Shown: one piece after another, positions 18,515 through 28,962 of the stretch
How positions within the stretch are numbered: the first letter of the stretch is position 1
Layout of the letters: every line of letters begins with the position of its first letter
Source: Paenibacillus alvei DSM 29
GTDB lineage: Bacteria > Bacillota > Bacilli > Paenibacillales > Paenibacillaceae
Direction: 5' to 3'
Assembly (NCBI RefSeq): GCF_000293805.1
Contig: NZ_AMBZ01000002.1
Coordinates: 457,001 to 521,000, forward strand
Length of the DNA: 64,000 nt
The notes under the pieces: generated by a model
Told to the model about the DNA's origin: nothing
The model's database searches: none
What the model saw: the letters and a program-made list of their open reading frames with translations, nothing else
Program-made: the position numbers and the translations under genes

Positions 18515-20052
18515 TTATTTGTAATATTTGCGCTTGTACAGCCGCTTCCCCACGATGAGGAACCCTGTGAACGCAATAAGCGTCAGAATAATAATGACAA
18601 TAAAAATTTTGTTCTGTACATTAAACAAGGTCTCGAAGCTCTTCACTTCTTTTTCCTTATATACAAAATCCGAGCTTACCTTCTTGATCACGACATCCAA
18701 GTTTACACCCTGTCCGTTAATGGTCACACTGCCGCCTCGGGACATAATGATGCTGTTAGGCGTACGAACGGTATGGGGGGCTTGTTTATAATCAGAAAAC
18801 AATATCCAACTGCTCTCCAATTGCTCTACGATGTCGTTCATCTTCTCCTCTGTATTGGGAAGATCAAAGGTTAATGCTGTATTCATCGGCATCGCAGGCA
18901 CTAAAGTCCCGGAATGACCGAATTGCTTCAAAAATTCAGGCTGCATGCTGTATGCGGAGAACGAAAACGCCTTAGACTCATTCGTCTTGACTCTGTACTT
19001 CAACGTCTTATTTGGAAACAACACGACCGAGTCCGTAAAGCTCATACCCTCTTCTGCGTACCTTTGGTCATATGTCCAGTAGAAATCTGCTCCAAGTCCC
19101 AAAGGTGCAACACCATAGTCTGCAAGCACATCAACGAACCCTTCCATCTTTCCCTTCAATGTCGTATCGCGTAGGTTGACCGTGGAGGCTACGACTGGGG
19201 CATTCGCAATAATGCTTCCCTTGCGGGATTGGACATACTTCAGCGTCTCCATATATCGCTTCATGGCCGGATAGTCGGTATTCATGAACACGGGCTGCAC
19301 ACTTGCGATGAACGGGATTCCCGCCTCATACATCCGGTCGGCAAGCCGCTCCAGCAGCCGCAAGTCTGAGAACGGATAGATTTCCTTAAAAATAACGTAG
19401 CTGCGAGCCTCTCCTGCAATGCCCAGCCAGTCCCGCAACAAGTGCGACATTGCCAGCTCACTGATGTTGCCCCCCTCGAAGTAAGCGGCATAGCCGTAGC
19501 GGCCGTTTCGCACACCATAAGGGTGTTCGGACGGGGCGCCTGCTGAGCTGAGGCTCCCGTAATGAGTGCCCGCAGCATGCTCGATAATGCTCACTTGCTC
19601 GGTACGGATTGCGTCTTGTACAAAGCGGTTAATCGTGATTCGAATTGGGCCAGGGACTCCGCTGCGGACGCGAAGCTCCAAGCTTGCAGTTACCACTTCC
19701 GGGACTCTCGCACCGATATGCAAATATTTACCTCGATACTGTTCGACATCTTGAAGAAAATCCTGACTTGATTCCTTCAAATCAGTTAAGTTATGAATCC
19801 CTATCACCTTTGCATAAGCGTCCATCTGCCCCCGCTGATAATGGTCAGAACGAACAAGCGTAACTTGGATGCCATAGGAAGCCAGCAGGCGCTGCATTGC
19901 CTCGACATTCCCCTCTCGCGTTGTTCCTTTGTCCAAGCTGTCGTAGATGAGCAGCACCTTGGAGGCAGCTTGCTCTGCCGCTCGGATAGGCAATGGCATC
20001 CCACACCCAAGCATCACTACAAGCATCCATATTATGAATTTTTTTGGATCAC
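18515..20052 (-). CDS. pssB: PssB/YdaL-like DUF2334 protein (deacetylase-fold), start probably frameshifted
   Basis: An extracellular DUF2334 protein with a divergent polysaccharide-deacetylase-like fold and a C-terminal helix (VIIILTLIAFTGFLIVG) ending KRLYKRK. The visible ATG at 20026 has no RBS and yields a signal peptide without basic residues. A GTG at 20052 behind AAGGTGG would give MIQKKFIIW and a proper signal peptide if the seven-T run at 20039-20045 had one more base; the restored length is 512 residues. The stop is 10 bases before pssC. It is likely involved in trimming or modifying the polymer, by analogy with YdaL and PssB. Functional evidence is weak. Confidence 0.75.
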
Positions 20053-20055
20053 GCG

Positions 20056-21602
20056 TTACATCACCACCTTGGATCCCTCATGAACATGAGTGCCGGTATC
20101 AGAAGTAAGCAGTGCAGAATCTTCATCCTGTCTGCTCCATAAGCGTCTGCGTATCGCGTCAGACACCGTTACAAACGTGACAAGGTCAAAAACCGCCGTA
20201 AAGACAAATTCATGCTTCGCTAAATCGGCATCCCCTGCACCAATAATGGATACTGCGATTCCCGACAACCCCATCAAAATCATAATAAAAATAAAGGTAA
20301 ATCGGATCATGCGCCGTATTTGCTTGGCCCTTATCGCAGCGATAAAGGAAGGCATATACAGTCCAGTGACAAGCACAATCCATAAGTCACGAAACCGAAT
20401 GTTTTCGGCGCCATCTTGGCCTTCAGAATGCTGTAGCCAGAAAAAAACGACGTCTGCGCGCGAAATGGCTTTCCAACTGATAGCTCGTAATTGCCCATTG
20501 CAGGGGGACGAATCTTGAATGCACTCTTGGCGGCCAAATCCAGCATATCGATAGCTTTAGAAGGATGGGTAAGGTAATAGCCAAGTATCGATACAAATCC
20601 GTATTTGCTGTAGAATTGATTTTCTAAAATTTCAGAATCTACATCTACAGTTGTGTAAAGCTCGTAATAAATACTTTTGTTCAGTATGGCGTACTGCTTG
20701 TCCATATTGAATTTTTCCAATGTCGATTCCGGATCATCGGAACCCATCAATATTCCCCGCGTCATCGCGTGGTATTGGTTAATGTTCACGAACTCCTTCG
20801 GTATGAGCGTGTAGGTGCCGATGCCGGCCAAAAGCAGAAGTACGAGCGTTGAAGCCATCAATGCCCGGTATGTTCTTTTTTTCCGAATAAAGATAAGGAA
20901 GATGCCAAATATGCCGAGAATGATGCCAAGTGGCGCGTTCTGTTGTTTACTTGTTGTCAACAGCAATCCGCTGGCCAACAGCACCCCCATCATGACATAG
21001 TCATTGTATCGATTCCGATAGATGAGCAGCCCTGAGGCAAACACAAATATCAGCATAATGAAAACAACGCTCTCCCCGAAGAAGGAGTTGAAGTAAGCGG
21101 TATATGCGGTATCACCGAATAAAAATATCGCGATGATGGATATCGGATATGCGTACTTGGAAGCAACCTTCCACGTTAAGCTCTCCACGAGCAAATATAC
21201 GGCAATGGTATACAACACCAGAAAAATAGCCGCTTGGAAGCGGATATCGAATATCTCATGGCTGTACAATAATTGATTAAGCCAAATCGCTGCTTTAATA
21301 AATACCGATTGAGAAGAGAACAATGTTGCCGCATTCTCGTTGTAGTATTGGAATATTCCATATTGCTTAATAAAATATCCAAAATACTGGCTGTCATAAT
21401 CAGGCGCATTAAAGTATAGGCCATTGCTGTATAGGATGCGGAAATAGTCGCCGTTATCTGCCATGCCGATATAGGGGGGAACAAATAATGCCATGCAGGT
21501 AATTATAAATACTCCCGCGGCAGCTAGCAGTGCTGGCGTGACATAGCGGCGCAGGGACTCCAGTCTCTGCTCAATTTTCATTTTGGACCATATGCCCGCC
21601 AT
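20056..21602 (-). pseudogene. pssA: PssA-like polytopic membrane protein of the polysaccharide operon, frameshifted
   Basis: The first 423-codon frame is a membrane protein with about ten helices and ends in an unlikely tail after KAKMAPKTF. The next frame (from about 20405 to 20056) continues as NIRFRDLWIVLVTG plus two more helices and a charged tail. One extra base in the four-T run 20402-20405 joins them into 515 residues. It is the first gene of the cluster, in the place PssA holds in Listeria. I do not recognise an enzymatic family with certainty; its conserved aromatic/Asp-rich extracellular loop after helix 1 resembles GT-C-type membrane proteins. Confidence 0.6.
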
Positions 21603-22059
21603 CGGGTCGGCCTCCTTTCCCTATCTATAACGCCCCATAAAATGAGACGTTGGTCTTATTTTTTAACACCCTGGAATCAGTCTGAAAGAAGTATAATCGC
21701 TATTACATTCGACGAATTCCTGTATGATCCTTGGAGAATCAAGGAAAATTTTTGTATTTTCTGAAAACTCCCTTTCATTGCAGATCCTATTATACATGCC
21801 TGCATACATCCTGTCAGTGGTTTCAACTTTCCAGTTATGGCTCCACTGAGCTCATGCGGGTAACAAGCCTATACGATTTACTTTGACTCCCATCTTACCA
21901 ATCGGCACTGAATATATTCTTAATTTCGACTATAATCACGTAGTCCCAAAGTCCTATTGTTTCTTTTTAATTGCTTTCTGTTATCATATAGCTATCGACA
22001 CACACGAACATGCGTTCACTATATATCTCGTCTCACATACAGAAAGGAGAATCGTTACT
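21603..22059 (+). other. Intergenic region between divergent pss and SNF2 genes
   Basis: AT-rich with no convincing gene. A reading frame is open upstream of the helicase start (from 21883), but its residues look non-coding. AAAGGAG at 22043-22049 serves the ATG at 22060. No clear -35/-10 pair was found for either side. Confidence 0.5.
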
Positions 22060-24987
22060 ATGAATATGGAATCGGGGGATGATCAGCTAGCCCAGCGAAT
22101 ACTCGGTTTATTTGACGATACTCCGCTCAAATCAAGCCGCGTCCGCCCCTTATTCGACACCAGGCTGCCGCTGGAATTAGAAATCACTTGCTTCCCGGTT
22201 TCATCAGGCAGCGAGCAAGCCTTTTTGGCCGTTGAAATGAGAGCCGGGCCGCAGCGACTGTATATCGTCAAGCATATTCGGGAACTGCTGCGCTGTATCG
22301 ATCGTGGGGAATGCTATGTTTTTTCAAGACACTTCTCCTATGACCCCGCACTGCACTGCTTTCATCCCGAGCATTTTGCCGTTATCCAGCAGTTGATCTC
22401 GATATACCGCAACGAAAATGTATATCGGCACATGCCGCATTCCGCCGTTCTTGCCAAGCAGGGCAACGATGAACGAATGCTGCTCATTCCCCCTTACTCG
22501 TGGGATGCCCTGCTTCCTGTTATTCAACAGGCTCCATCTGTACTTCTGTCGCATGATGGAGCGATTTTTGAGGGACTGTCTGTTATAGATGAGCCCCTCC
22601 CGATACAATTCAGGCTGGATGAGGCGGATAAAGAGTCGTTCTGCATTGATGTACATGGATTAGAGCAAGTGACAGTGCTGGAAAGCTACGGAGCAGTCAT
22701 TGCTAATGGAGCCTTTATTCCGACCCCGATTGAGCAATGCAAGCGGCTCGTCGACCTCAAGAAGACGTTGGGCAGTGGTCGCCAGCAACGGATTCTTATA
22801 TCGCCTAATCAGATTGGGCCAATCATGGACAAAGTAATCCCGGGACTGCAGAAGCTCGGCAATGTTCGCATTGCGCAAGCAATAGCCGATCGCGTCGTAC
22901 AGCCGGAACTGCAAGCGAAGCTGTATCTCGATCGCATACGGGATCGCCTGCTTGCAGGGCTGGAATTTCACTACGGCGATGTCTCCATTAATCCGCTGGA
23001 ACCAAATCGGCAAAAGCACACAGAGAACCGAATTCTGATGCGAAATACGGAGAAAGAGCAGCGGATACTGGAAATTATGGAGCAGTCGCCGTTTGTGAAG
23101 ACGGAAGGCGGATATTTCTTGGAAGACGAGGATGCAGAATATGAATTCATGTATCACGTTGTTCCCCAGTTGCAGCGAATCCTACACATCTATGCGACTT
23201 CTGCCGTGAAGGAAAGGCTGTTCATTCCAAATTCTCCTCCCAAAATCTCAGTCAATGTGGACGAACGTACCGATTGGCTTGAATTCAAGTTCGAACTGGA
23301 TGGAATATCAGAGGCAGAGATCCGCAAGCTGCTAAAGGCAATTGAAGAAAAAAGACGCTACTATCGAATGGCAAACGGCTCGCTCATGCCGCTTGAAAGC
23401 GAACAGTTCCAAGAGATCATTCGCTTCATGAACGAGGTGGGCCTACGTCAGGGAGAGGCTTCAGGAGCAGAATTCCGGATCCCTGTCATACGAGGACTGC
23501 ATCTTGTCGATTCCCAAGGAGAACGGCAGGTTGTACGGTTTGGCAAAACCTTGCGCAAGCTGTTGGAGAATTTGCGCAACCCGGATCATTTGGAATTTCC
23601 CGTACCGGACAGTCTCGTTCCTGTGCTGCGGGAATATCAAGCATACGGGTTCCAGTGGCTGAAGACGCTGGCGCACTATCACTTCGGCGGCATATTGGCG
23701 GACGATATGGGTCTCGGCAAGACATTGCAAAGCATTGCCTTCATCATGTCTGTTCTGCCGGACATTCAGAAAAAGGAGCTCCCTGCGCTCGTCGTCTGTC
23801 CAGCGTCGCTCATGTACAATTGGCGCAACGAATTCATGCGCTTCGCTCCTTCGGTTCGCACTGTCATTGCTGACGGGAACAAGACGGAACGCATCCGCAA
23901 GCTGAATCATCTTGAGCAAGCCGATGTTATCATCACATCCTATCCGCTGCTGCGCAGAGATATTGAATGGTATGCCAAGCGCTCATTCCACACGCTCATT
24001 CTGGATGAAGCGCAAGCGTTCAAAAATTACACGACTCAAACGGCACAGGCTGTGAAGGCACTTCAAGCTGTGTACCGTTTCGCGCTTACCGGAACACCAG
24101 TAGAGAATTCGCTAGATGAGCTGTGGTCGATTTACGATGCTGTATTTCCGGGCTTGTTCCCAGAGAGAAAGGAGTTCAGCGACCTTCCGCGCGACGTTGT
24201 AGCGAAGCGCTCCCGTCCGTTCCTGCTGCGAAGATTAAAAACAGATGTATTGCAGGAGCTGCCGGAGAAAATCGAATCCCTGCAAGCATCAGAATTGCTG
24301 CCTGAGCAGAAGAAGCTGTATCTTGCTTACTTAGCCAAGTTGCAGAAGGATACTCTAAAGCATCTGGATGAGGACGGGTTCCAGAAGAGTCGTATTAAGA
24401 TACTCGCTGGCATTACAAGGCTGCGCCAACTCTGCTGCCATCCTGCCCTGTTCGTCGAGGATTACGCGGGAAGCTCCGCGAAGTTCGAACAGCTGCTGGA
24501 GATAATCGCAGAAGCAAGAGAGGCTGGCCGAAGACCGCTCATTTTCTCACAGTTCACGGAAATGCTCGCCATTATAAAGCGAGAGCTGGCGGAACAAGGC
24601 GTGTCCTACTTCTACTTGGACGGTCAGACGCCAAGCGCTGAGCGAGTGGAGCTGTGCAGCCGATTCAATGCGGGTGAGCGCGAGCTGTTCTTAGCCTCCT
24701 TGAAGGCAGGCGGAACGGGGTTGAATTTGACCGGGGCGGATACGGTCATTCTGTATGACCTATGGTGGAACCCTGCTGTGGAACAGCAAGCGGCTGATCG
24801 CGCACACCGAATCGGGCAGAAAAATGTCGTACAAGTGTTGCGCCTCGTTGCACAAGGCACTGTCGAGGACAAAATGTACGATATTCAACAAAGAAAGAAA
24901 CATTTAATTGAAGAAGTAATTCAGCCCGGAGAGGATGCTCTTGCTTCTCTTTCTGAACAAGATATACGTGACATTTTGAGTTTATAA
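22060..24987 (+). CDS. SNF2-family DNA/RNA helicase (YwqA/HepA type)
   Basis: A 975-residue Swi2/Snf2 ATPase starting at the ATG at 22060, 10 bases after AAAGGAG. An SNF2-associated N-terminal region spans about 1-500. The helicase core follows: DDMGLGKTLQ (Walker A), LDEAQAFKN (DEAQ box), LTGTPVENSLDELWS (motif III), then the C-terminal RecA domain with GGTGLNLTGAD (motif V) and DRAHRIGQ (motif VI). Many relatives have an N-terminal SWIM zinc finger; I see none here, so the protein may be a shorter subtype. It is probably involved in transcription recycling or DNA remodelling. It is monocistronic with its own terminator. Confidence 0.9.
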   Translation: MNMESGDDQLAQRILGLFDDTPLKSSRVRPLFDTRLPLELEITCFPVSSGSEQAFLAVEMRAGPQRLYIVKHIRELLRCIDRGECYVFSRHFSYDPALHCFHPEHFAVIQQLISIYRNENVYRHMPHSAVLAKQGNDERMLLIPPYSWDALLPVIQQAPSVLLSHDGAIFEGLSVIDEPLPIQFRLDEADKESFCIDVHGLEQVTVLESYGAVIANGAFIPTPIEQCKRLVDLKKTLGSGRQQRILISPNQIGPIMDKVIPGLQKLGNVRIAQAIADRVVQPELQAKLYLDRIRDRLLAGLEFHYGDVSINPLEPNRQKHTENRILMRNTEKEQRILEIMEQSPFVKTEGGYFLEDEDAEYEFMYHVVPQLQRILHIYATSAVKERLFIPNSPPKISVNVDERTDWLEFKFELDGISEAEIRKLLKAIEEKRRYYRMANGSLMPLESEQFQEIIRFMNEVGLRQGEASGAEFRIPVIRGLHLVDSQGERQVVRFGKTLRKLLENLRNPDHLEFPVPDSLVPVLREYQAYGFQWLKTLAHYHFGGILADDMGLGKTLQSIAFIMSVLPDIQKKELPALVVCPASLMYNWRNEFMRFAPSVRTVIADGNKTERIRKLNHLEQADVIITSYPLLRRDIEWYAKRSFHTLILDEAQAFKNYTTQTAQAVKALQAVYRFALTGTPVENSLDELWSIYDAVFPGLFPERKEFSDLPRDVVAKRSRPFLLRRLKTDVLQELPEKIESLQASELLPEQKKLYLAYLAKLQKDTLKHLDEDGFQKSRIKILAGITRLRQLCCHPALFVEDYAGSSAKFEQLLEIIAEAREAGRRPLIFSQFTEMLAIIKRELAEQGVSYFYLDGQTPSAERVELCSRFNAGERELFLASLKAGGTGLNLTGADTVILYDLWWNPAVEQQAADRAHRIGQKNVVQVLRLVAQGTVEDKMYDIQQRKKHLIEEVIQPGEDALASLSEQDIRDILSL

Positions 24988-25012
24988 GCCCCGTACAGGT
25001 GCCAACTACAAA

Positions 25013-25043
25013 AAACCCCCAGCCGTTTGGCCGCTGGGGGTTT
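25013..25043 (+). terminator. Terminator of the SNF2 gene
   Basis: AAACCCCCAGC pairs perfectly with GCTGGGGGTTT around a 9-base loop. The A-run/T-run symmetry suggests it also serves the convergent MerR gene. Confidence 0.85.
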
Positions 25044-25073
25044 CGGTTTTCTGCATCTTTTATAAGAGAGTCC

Positions 25074-25823
25074 CTATTGACATTGCTTATCCACGAACAC
25101 AGCCATTGTGTCTCGCATGAATGCTGCTAAGCCTTCACCGAACTTATCTATATTTTTTGTGAATCGCTCGTCATCCACATACATTTGGCCCAGGCCCTTG
25201 AATGCTTCAGGGGTGTATTTCCCCATCGAATTCAAGAAATCGAACCATTCTTTGATTCCCGCTTGCGCCTCTTCCGACTCTGGTGCGCTATTGCGCAGTG
25301 CTGCCAAGCGAGTGTAAATCGCATTCATCTTCTCCGACAAGGAAGATTGCTGCTCCATCGTCATGCTACTGATCTTCGCATTCGCTTCATCCACTGCCTT
25401 GCTGCCCCATCTTTCACGGGCCTCCTGCTCATAGGGATTGTGACTGAAGTCGAAACCTTGGAACTTCTCTTTATTTGTCATTTCGATTTCTCCTTTCATA
25501 TGCCGAATCGTTCTATCTAATGTTTCCAGCATGACATCAAGCTGCCTGCGCTTCTCCAGCAGCATGCTGCGATGCAGCTCAAGCGCCTCTGCCTGATTGA
25601 AGTTCGGACTATAAATAATCTCTTTAATTTGTTTCAAAGGGAAATCCAGCTCTCGGAAAAATAAAATTTGCTGCAGCAAAGCGAGATCGTCTTCTGAATA
25701 CTGTCGGTAACCCGCTTCGGTAATATGGGCTGGCGTCAACAACCCAATCTCATCATAATGATGCAGCGTGCGCACACTAATGCCAGTGATATCTGCCACT
25801 TCTTTGACTCTCATAGACTCCAT
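25074..25823 (-). CDS. MerR-family regulator with TipAS drug-recognition domain
   Basis: The start MESMRVKE at 25823 follows GGGAGG; an upstream in-frame ATG at 25841 lacks an RBS. The protein has 249 residues. A MerR winged helix at about 4-72 ([21 protein letters not shown]) is followed by a coiled-coil dimer helix (about 80-115), then a TipAS-like globular domain (about 120-249) with [13 protein letters not shown] and [16 protein letters not shown]. TipA/MtaN-type activators bind thiopeptides or multiple drugs through this domain and twist long-spacer promoters. A target gene is not evident nearby. Confidence 0.88.
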   Translation of the reverse strand: MESMRVKEVADITGISVRTLHHYDEIGLLTPAHITEAGYRQYSEDDLALLQQILFFRELDFPLKQIKEIIYSPNFNQAEALELHRSMLLEKRRQLDVMLETLDRTIRHMKGEIEMTNKEKFQGFDFSHNPYEQEARERWGSKAVDEANAKISSMTMEQQSSLSEKMNAIYTRLAALRNSAPESEEAQAGIKEWFDFLNSMGKYTPEAFKGLGQMYVDDERFTKNIDKFGEGLAAFMRDTMAVFVDKQCQ

Positions 25824-25887
25824 GCGACCTCCCTTCGACATTTACTATAAAGTATCACGTAACGTGAGAGTCAATTTACATTTATTA

Positions 25888-26253
25888 TTATTCCAGCTTA
25901 ATTTCCTCTTTTTTGCCATTCCAACCTATTGTTGCTGTTAAAGGAACTTCTATTTTTTTGACCGATGAATCTTATATTTGTTTCATAAATAAACGGAATT
26001 GAATTTGTTTTCGATAAAGTACCTGATGAATTAAGATTCAGGCTCTCAAATCGATAAGAAAAGGACTCTATAGACTGCTCAACTCCCAAATACTTAAATC
26101 GATATTGCACTTGCTCCAAATTACCTTTCTGCATAACTTCGACTTCCCAGTTTTCAGTTGCCCCTTTAAATTTCGTACTTTCAGTGCATCCCACCAGGAA
26201 AAATATTGTAAGAATAATAAACAACGCACTAAGAATTAATTTTTCATAGACAT
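25888..26253 (-). pseudogene. Small lipoprotein, two frameshifts
   Basis: The visible frame (26224-25898) starts inside a signal peptide with lipobox FFLVGC and lacks a start with an RBS. AAAAGGAG precedes an ATG at 26253. One more base in the five-T run 26240-26244 (plus strand) gives MSMKKLILSALFI, which runs into it. At the 3' end the frame drifts into an unlikely tail after RFIG, while another frame gives IEVPLTATIGWNGKKEEIKLE followed by stops. One base fewer in the seven-T run 25953-25959 joins them (121 residues in all). Function unknown; surface-anchored by its Cys lipid. Confidence 0.6.
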
Positions 26254-26481
26254 TGTAGCTCCTTTTCTTTTGATCCTAAGTTTAATTTATCCACATTCCC
26301 CAAATTAATCCTATCACAAATTCAAATAATGATCATGTACAATCAAGATAGAAGCGTCCTTATATGATGCCGCCTTTCTATTGGATTAGTTTTCACTCAA
26401 AAATTAAAACTATAATACTTGACTGGGAAATTCAATATGATATTATTACATCAAATACCAATTAAGGGGGTTAGTGTAAAA

Positions 26482-27266
26482 TTGAAATCTTCGAAATTGC
26501 TTTTATCTTTCGTTATGACCCTGTTACTTCTGTCTACTTACTCCACTCATTCATTCGCAAAAGGACTTGACTCAGACTCACCACCTACAGTTCCTGCTGG
26601 GTACGAAATCATAAAAAATACGATAACTCCACAAACACATTCAATCTCTTTAAGAAACCAGACTTTAGAATTGTTGATCTCTCAATTAAAGAGGAAGATA
26701 GTGCCACGACAAAAGTTGTAAGTCAGAGAACATATCCCATTCAAGACTTAAGAAATATACTCACCAACGAAACAATAACCCAATATGCCACTGATTTTGA
26801 AATAGTCGGTTCAGTTCCCAACAGTAACAGTAAAAATGATACTGATAAATCTGGAAAAGTTCATACATTCCTCACAGTATTTTATTATGAATATAGTGAT
26901 GGTGGTATGTACATTGGAATGGACAAGGTTAGTTGGAGAATAGAGCATAAGGATGACAATATCAGAGCTATTCTAGCCAGAAAATACTTATTTCAAGATG
27001 GGCCTACCTTAAATGGATCTGGGAAATTTCAAAACAAAGAAATCCCCGAATTTGGCTCTACCGATCCTAAAGATGTCCCAAAAATTTTGAGTGGCACCAT
27101 ATTGGTTAGAGACTGGAATTGGGCTCCTGTATTGAGAGGTGGACTCGCTACTAGAGTAGGAATCGTCGTTGAACATACAATTGCATCAAAAAATAATATT
27201 TTTGAAAAATGGAGCTGGAAGTTTGGAGTGCTTGAAGAGGGTACATATCCAAAATGGCCAGATTAA
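26482..27266 (+). pseudogene. Secreted protein of unknown function, frameshifted
   Basis: The probable start is TTG at 26482, 11 bases after GGGGG. The signal peptide runs LLLSFVMTLLLLSTYSTHSFA. After GYEIIKN the first frame becomes unlikely and stops at 26719. One extra A in the six-A run 26613-26618 gives IIKKYDNSTNTFNLFKKPDF, which runs into the frame ending at 27266, and the whole is 261 residues. The C-terminal half contains GKVHTFLTVFYYEYSDGGMY and several Trp-rich beta-strand-like segments. I do not recognise the family. The AT-rich composition and lack of operon partners suggest an accessory gene. Confidence 0.55.
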
Positions 27267-27356
27267 GGTACATGCACTTTCCTTTAGCCACACAAAAAAG
27301 TAATTAAAAAAGGATACTTCCCCTATCATATACTAAAATAATGACCTATAATACGA

Positions 27357-27399
27357 AAGGTCGAGTCAGGACTCCTCTTTTTGTCCTCAACTCGACCTT
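27357..27399. terminator. Hairpin between convergent genes
   Basis: AAGGTCGAG pairs with CTCGACCTT, with inner partial pairing (AGGAC/GTCCT). It is a plausible bidirectional terminator between the secreted-protein gene and the TusA-like gene; the T-tail is weak. Confidence 0.45.
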
Positions 27400-27480
27400 C
27401 TTGCTTTATGCCATCTCTTTTAGTTCACTGAAAGAAGCGGCATCGTAGAACTCCCCGTTATTGTTCGTCGATGTCTCCGG

Positions 27481-27705
27481 TTATTTTTTACGTACCGTAA
27501 TCGTCCATGATGCATCATTGATTTGTTCATAGTTGGTTATCGTATGCCCCGCTTCGGCGGCCCAACGAGGAATGCTCTCTGTAGCTTGCGTGCAGTCGAA
27601 ATCAATGACCAGCTCATCGCCGCTGTTCAATGACTGGATCGCCTCCTTCGCCTCGATTAATGGAAATGGACATACCATGCCAAGTACGGCTAATTTCGTT
27701 TTCAT
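27481..27705 (-). CDS. TusA-like sulfurtransferase (second copy)
   Basis: A 74-residue protein with the TusA cysteine motif CPFPLIEAK (Cys12) and the fold-typical DFDCTQATESIPRWA segment. It lies 12 bases after the YeeE gene and is cotranscribed with it. It differs strongly from the first copy at 3844, so the two pairs are old paralogues, not a recent duplication. It probably accepts imported thiosulfate sulfur as TsuB does. Confidence 0.85.
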   Translation of the reverse strand: MKTKLAVLGMVCPFPLIEAKEAIQSLNSGDELVIDFDCTQATESIPRWAAEAGHTITNYEQINDASWTITVRKK

Positions 27706-27717
27706 GTCATTTTCCTC

Positions 27718-28794
27718 CTATACGGTCTTTGCATGATAAGAAGCACCTAGCTTGCGACTTGCCTTGGTACGCGGCCGTACATATACGAAATACGAAGCCG
27801 TCCATGTACCTAAAATCATGAAAATGAGTGACACCCATCCTTGCCACGTCATCATGGCCGTCATAACGAGCCCATTGCCAATCGAACACCCTCCTGCCCA
27901 ACTCGCTCCGAAGCCCATGAGAAGCCCCCCGCCGAAGCTGGATACAGCTGTCTTTGCATCCGGTGCCCGAAAGCGGAATTCGCGGCTTCCCTTCGCTGCC
28001 AGGAAGGAGCCTGCAAAGATGCCAAGCACCAAGAAAACGCCCCAGTTCACATACTTGGTACTATCGCCCGTCACCAAGTACTGCAGGAGATTGGCTGACG
28101 GCGTTGTAATGCCAAGACCGGACATCCGACCTGTCGCTTCGCTCAGCGGCCATGCGAGCAGCGCAATGATTCCTACAAGAGCAGCTGTAGCAAACGGATG
28201 CCAGCGCTTTTCGAACAATAGATGGTTGAGTCCTTTCCGTTTTGCCGGCAAAGCTGGAATCGCGACGGCTGGTTTGCGCAGTTGCTTGCTAACAAGCCAT
28301 AATGTCACGAGCGCGAGCACGACGATGAACGGCCATACGGACAATCCGAATGTATCCGGGATGGAATTATTCGGAGCTGCATACGCCTTCAGGCCGTGGT
28401 TGACAGGCAGCAACGCGCCTGACTTCATAATGGCGCTCATCGCCATATATCCGAATAAGGCAATCCAACTTCCAATCAAGCCTTCCCCGGCACGATACCA
28501 TGTCCCTGTCGCACAACCTCCCGCCAAAATAATGCCGATTCCAAATATGAAAGAGCCTACGATCGTGCTCAGCCATTGAAACGAGCCTGCCGTGAACTCC
28601 ACCAATCCGAGCTGAATGAGTGCAAATACGCCGATGCTTTGAACCGTGATGGCGATGAGCAGCGCATAGAACATCCGATTATCCTTTGCCAAATACATAT
28701 CACGGAATCCACCAGTCAGGCAGAATCGGCCGCGCTGCATGACAAACCCGAGCAGTATCCCACATAACAATCCAGTAATGATCATTTGTGCCAA
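27718..28794 (-). CDS. YeeE/TsuA-type thiosulfate transporter (second copy)
   Basis: A membrane protein of about 358 residues with GRFCLTGGFRD, AGGCATGTWYRAGEG and AGGCSIGNGLV, the three cysteine-bearing signatures of TsuA/YeeE. The frame reaches an ATG at 28812, but GAGGGGG sits inside that stretch and lies 9 bases ahead of a TTG at 28794. The protein therefore probably starts MAQMIITGL. Thiosulfate is the likely substrate from the family. It differs from the longer YedE-like protein at 2646 in loop length and C-terminus. Confidence 0.85.
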   Translation of the reverse strand: MAQMIITGLLCGILLGFVMQRGRFCLTGGFRDMYLAKDNRMFYALLIAITVQSIGVFALIQLGLVEFTAGSFQWLSTIVGSFIFGIGIILAGGCATGTWYRAGEGLIGSWIALFGYMAMSAIMKSGALLPVNHGLKAYAAPNNSIPDTFGLSVWPFIVVLALVTLWLVSKQLRKPAVAIPALPAKRKGLNHLLFEKRWHPFATAALVGIIALLAWPLSEATGRMSGLGITTPSANLLQYLVTGDSTKYVNWGVFLVLGIFAGSFLAAKGSREFRFRAPDAKTAVSSFGGGLLMGFGASWAGGCSIGNGLVMTAMMTWQGWVSLIFMILGTWTASYFVYVRPRTKASRKLGASYHAKTV

Positions 28795-28843
28795 ATCGTA
28801 TATCCCCCTCATTTATACCTAGTAATACAATAGGATTTATAAG

Positions 28844-28860
28844 TGATAATGATTCTATCA
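28844..28860 (-). promoter_or_regulatory. Possible Fur/PerR-like box upstream of the YeeE gene
   Basis: TGATAATGATTCTATCA resembles TGATAATnATTATCA with two extra bases in the right arm. It lies 50 bases upstream of the start. The imperfect spacing makes this a weak call; a sulfur regulator would be more expected. Confidence 0.2.
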
Positions 28861-28900
28861 TAATGTATGGCAGAGTCAATACCAAATATGACACAGACGC

Positions 28901-28930
28901 AAAAAAGAGAGGTATTTTCTCCTCTCTTAT
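28901..28930 (-). terminator. Terminator of the methyltransferase gene
   Basis: On the minus strand AAGAGAGG pairs with CCTCTCTT, followed by TTTT. Confidence 0.75.
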
Positions 28931-28962
28931 CTAAAAGCAATATGCGATTCTTGGCTATTTTC

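Noticed and set aside
20056-20376. Separate 106-residue membrane protein
   Set aside because: It continues the preceding membrane protein after a one-base frame change and has no RBS of its own.
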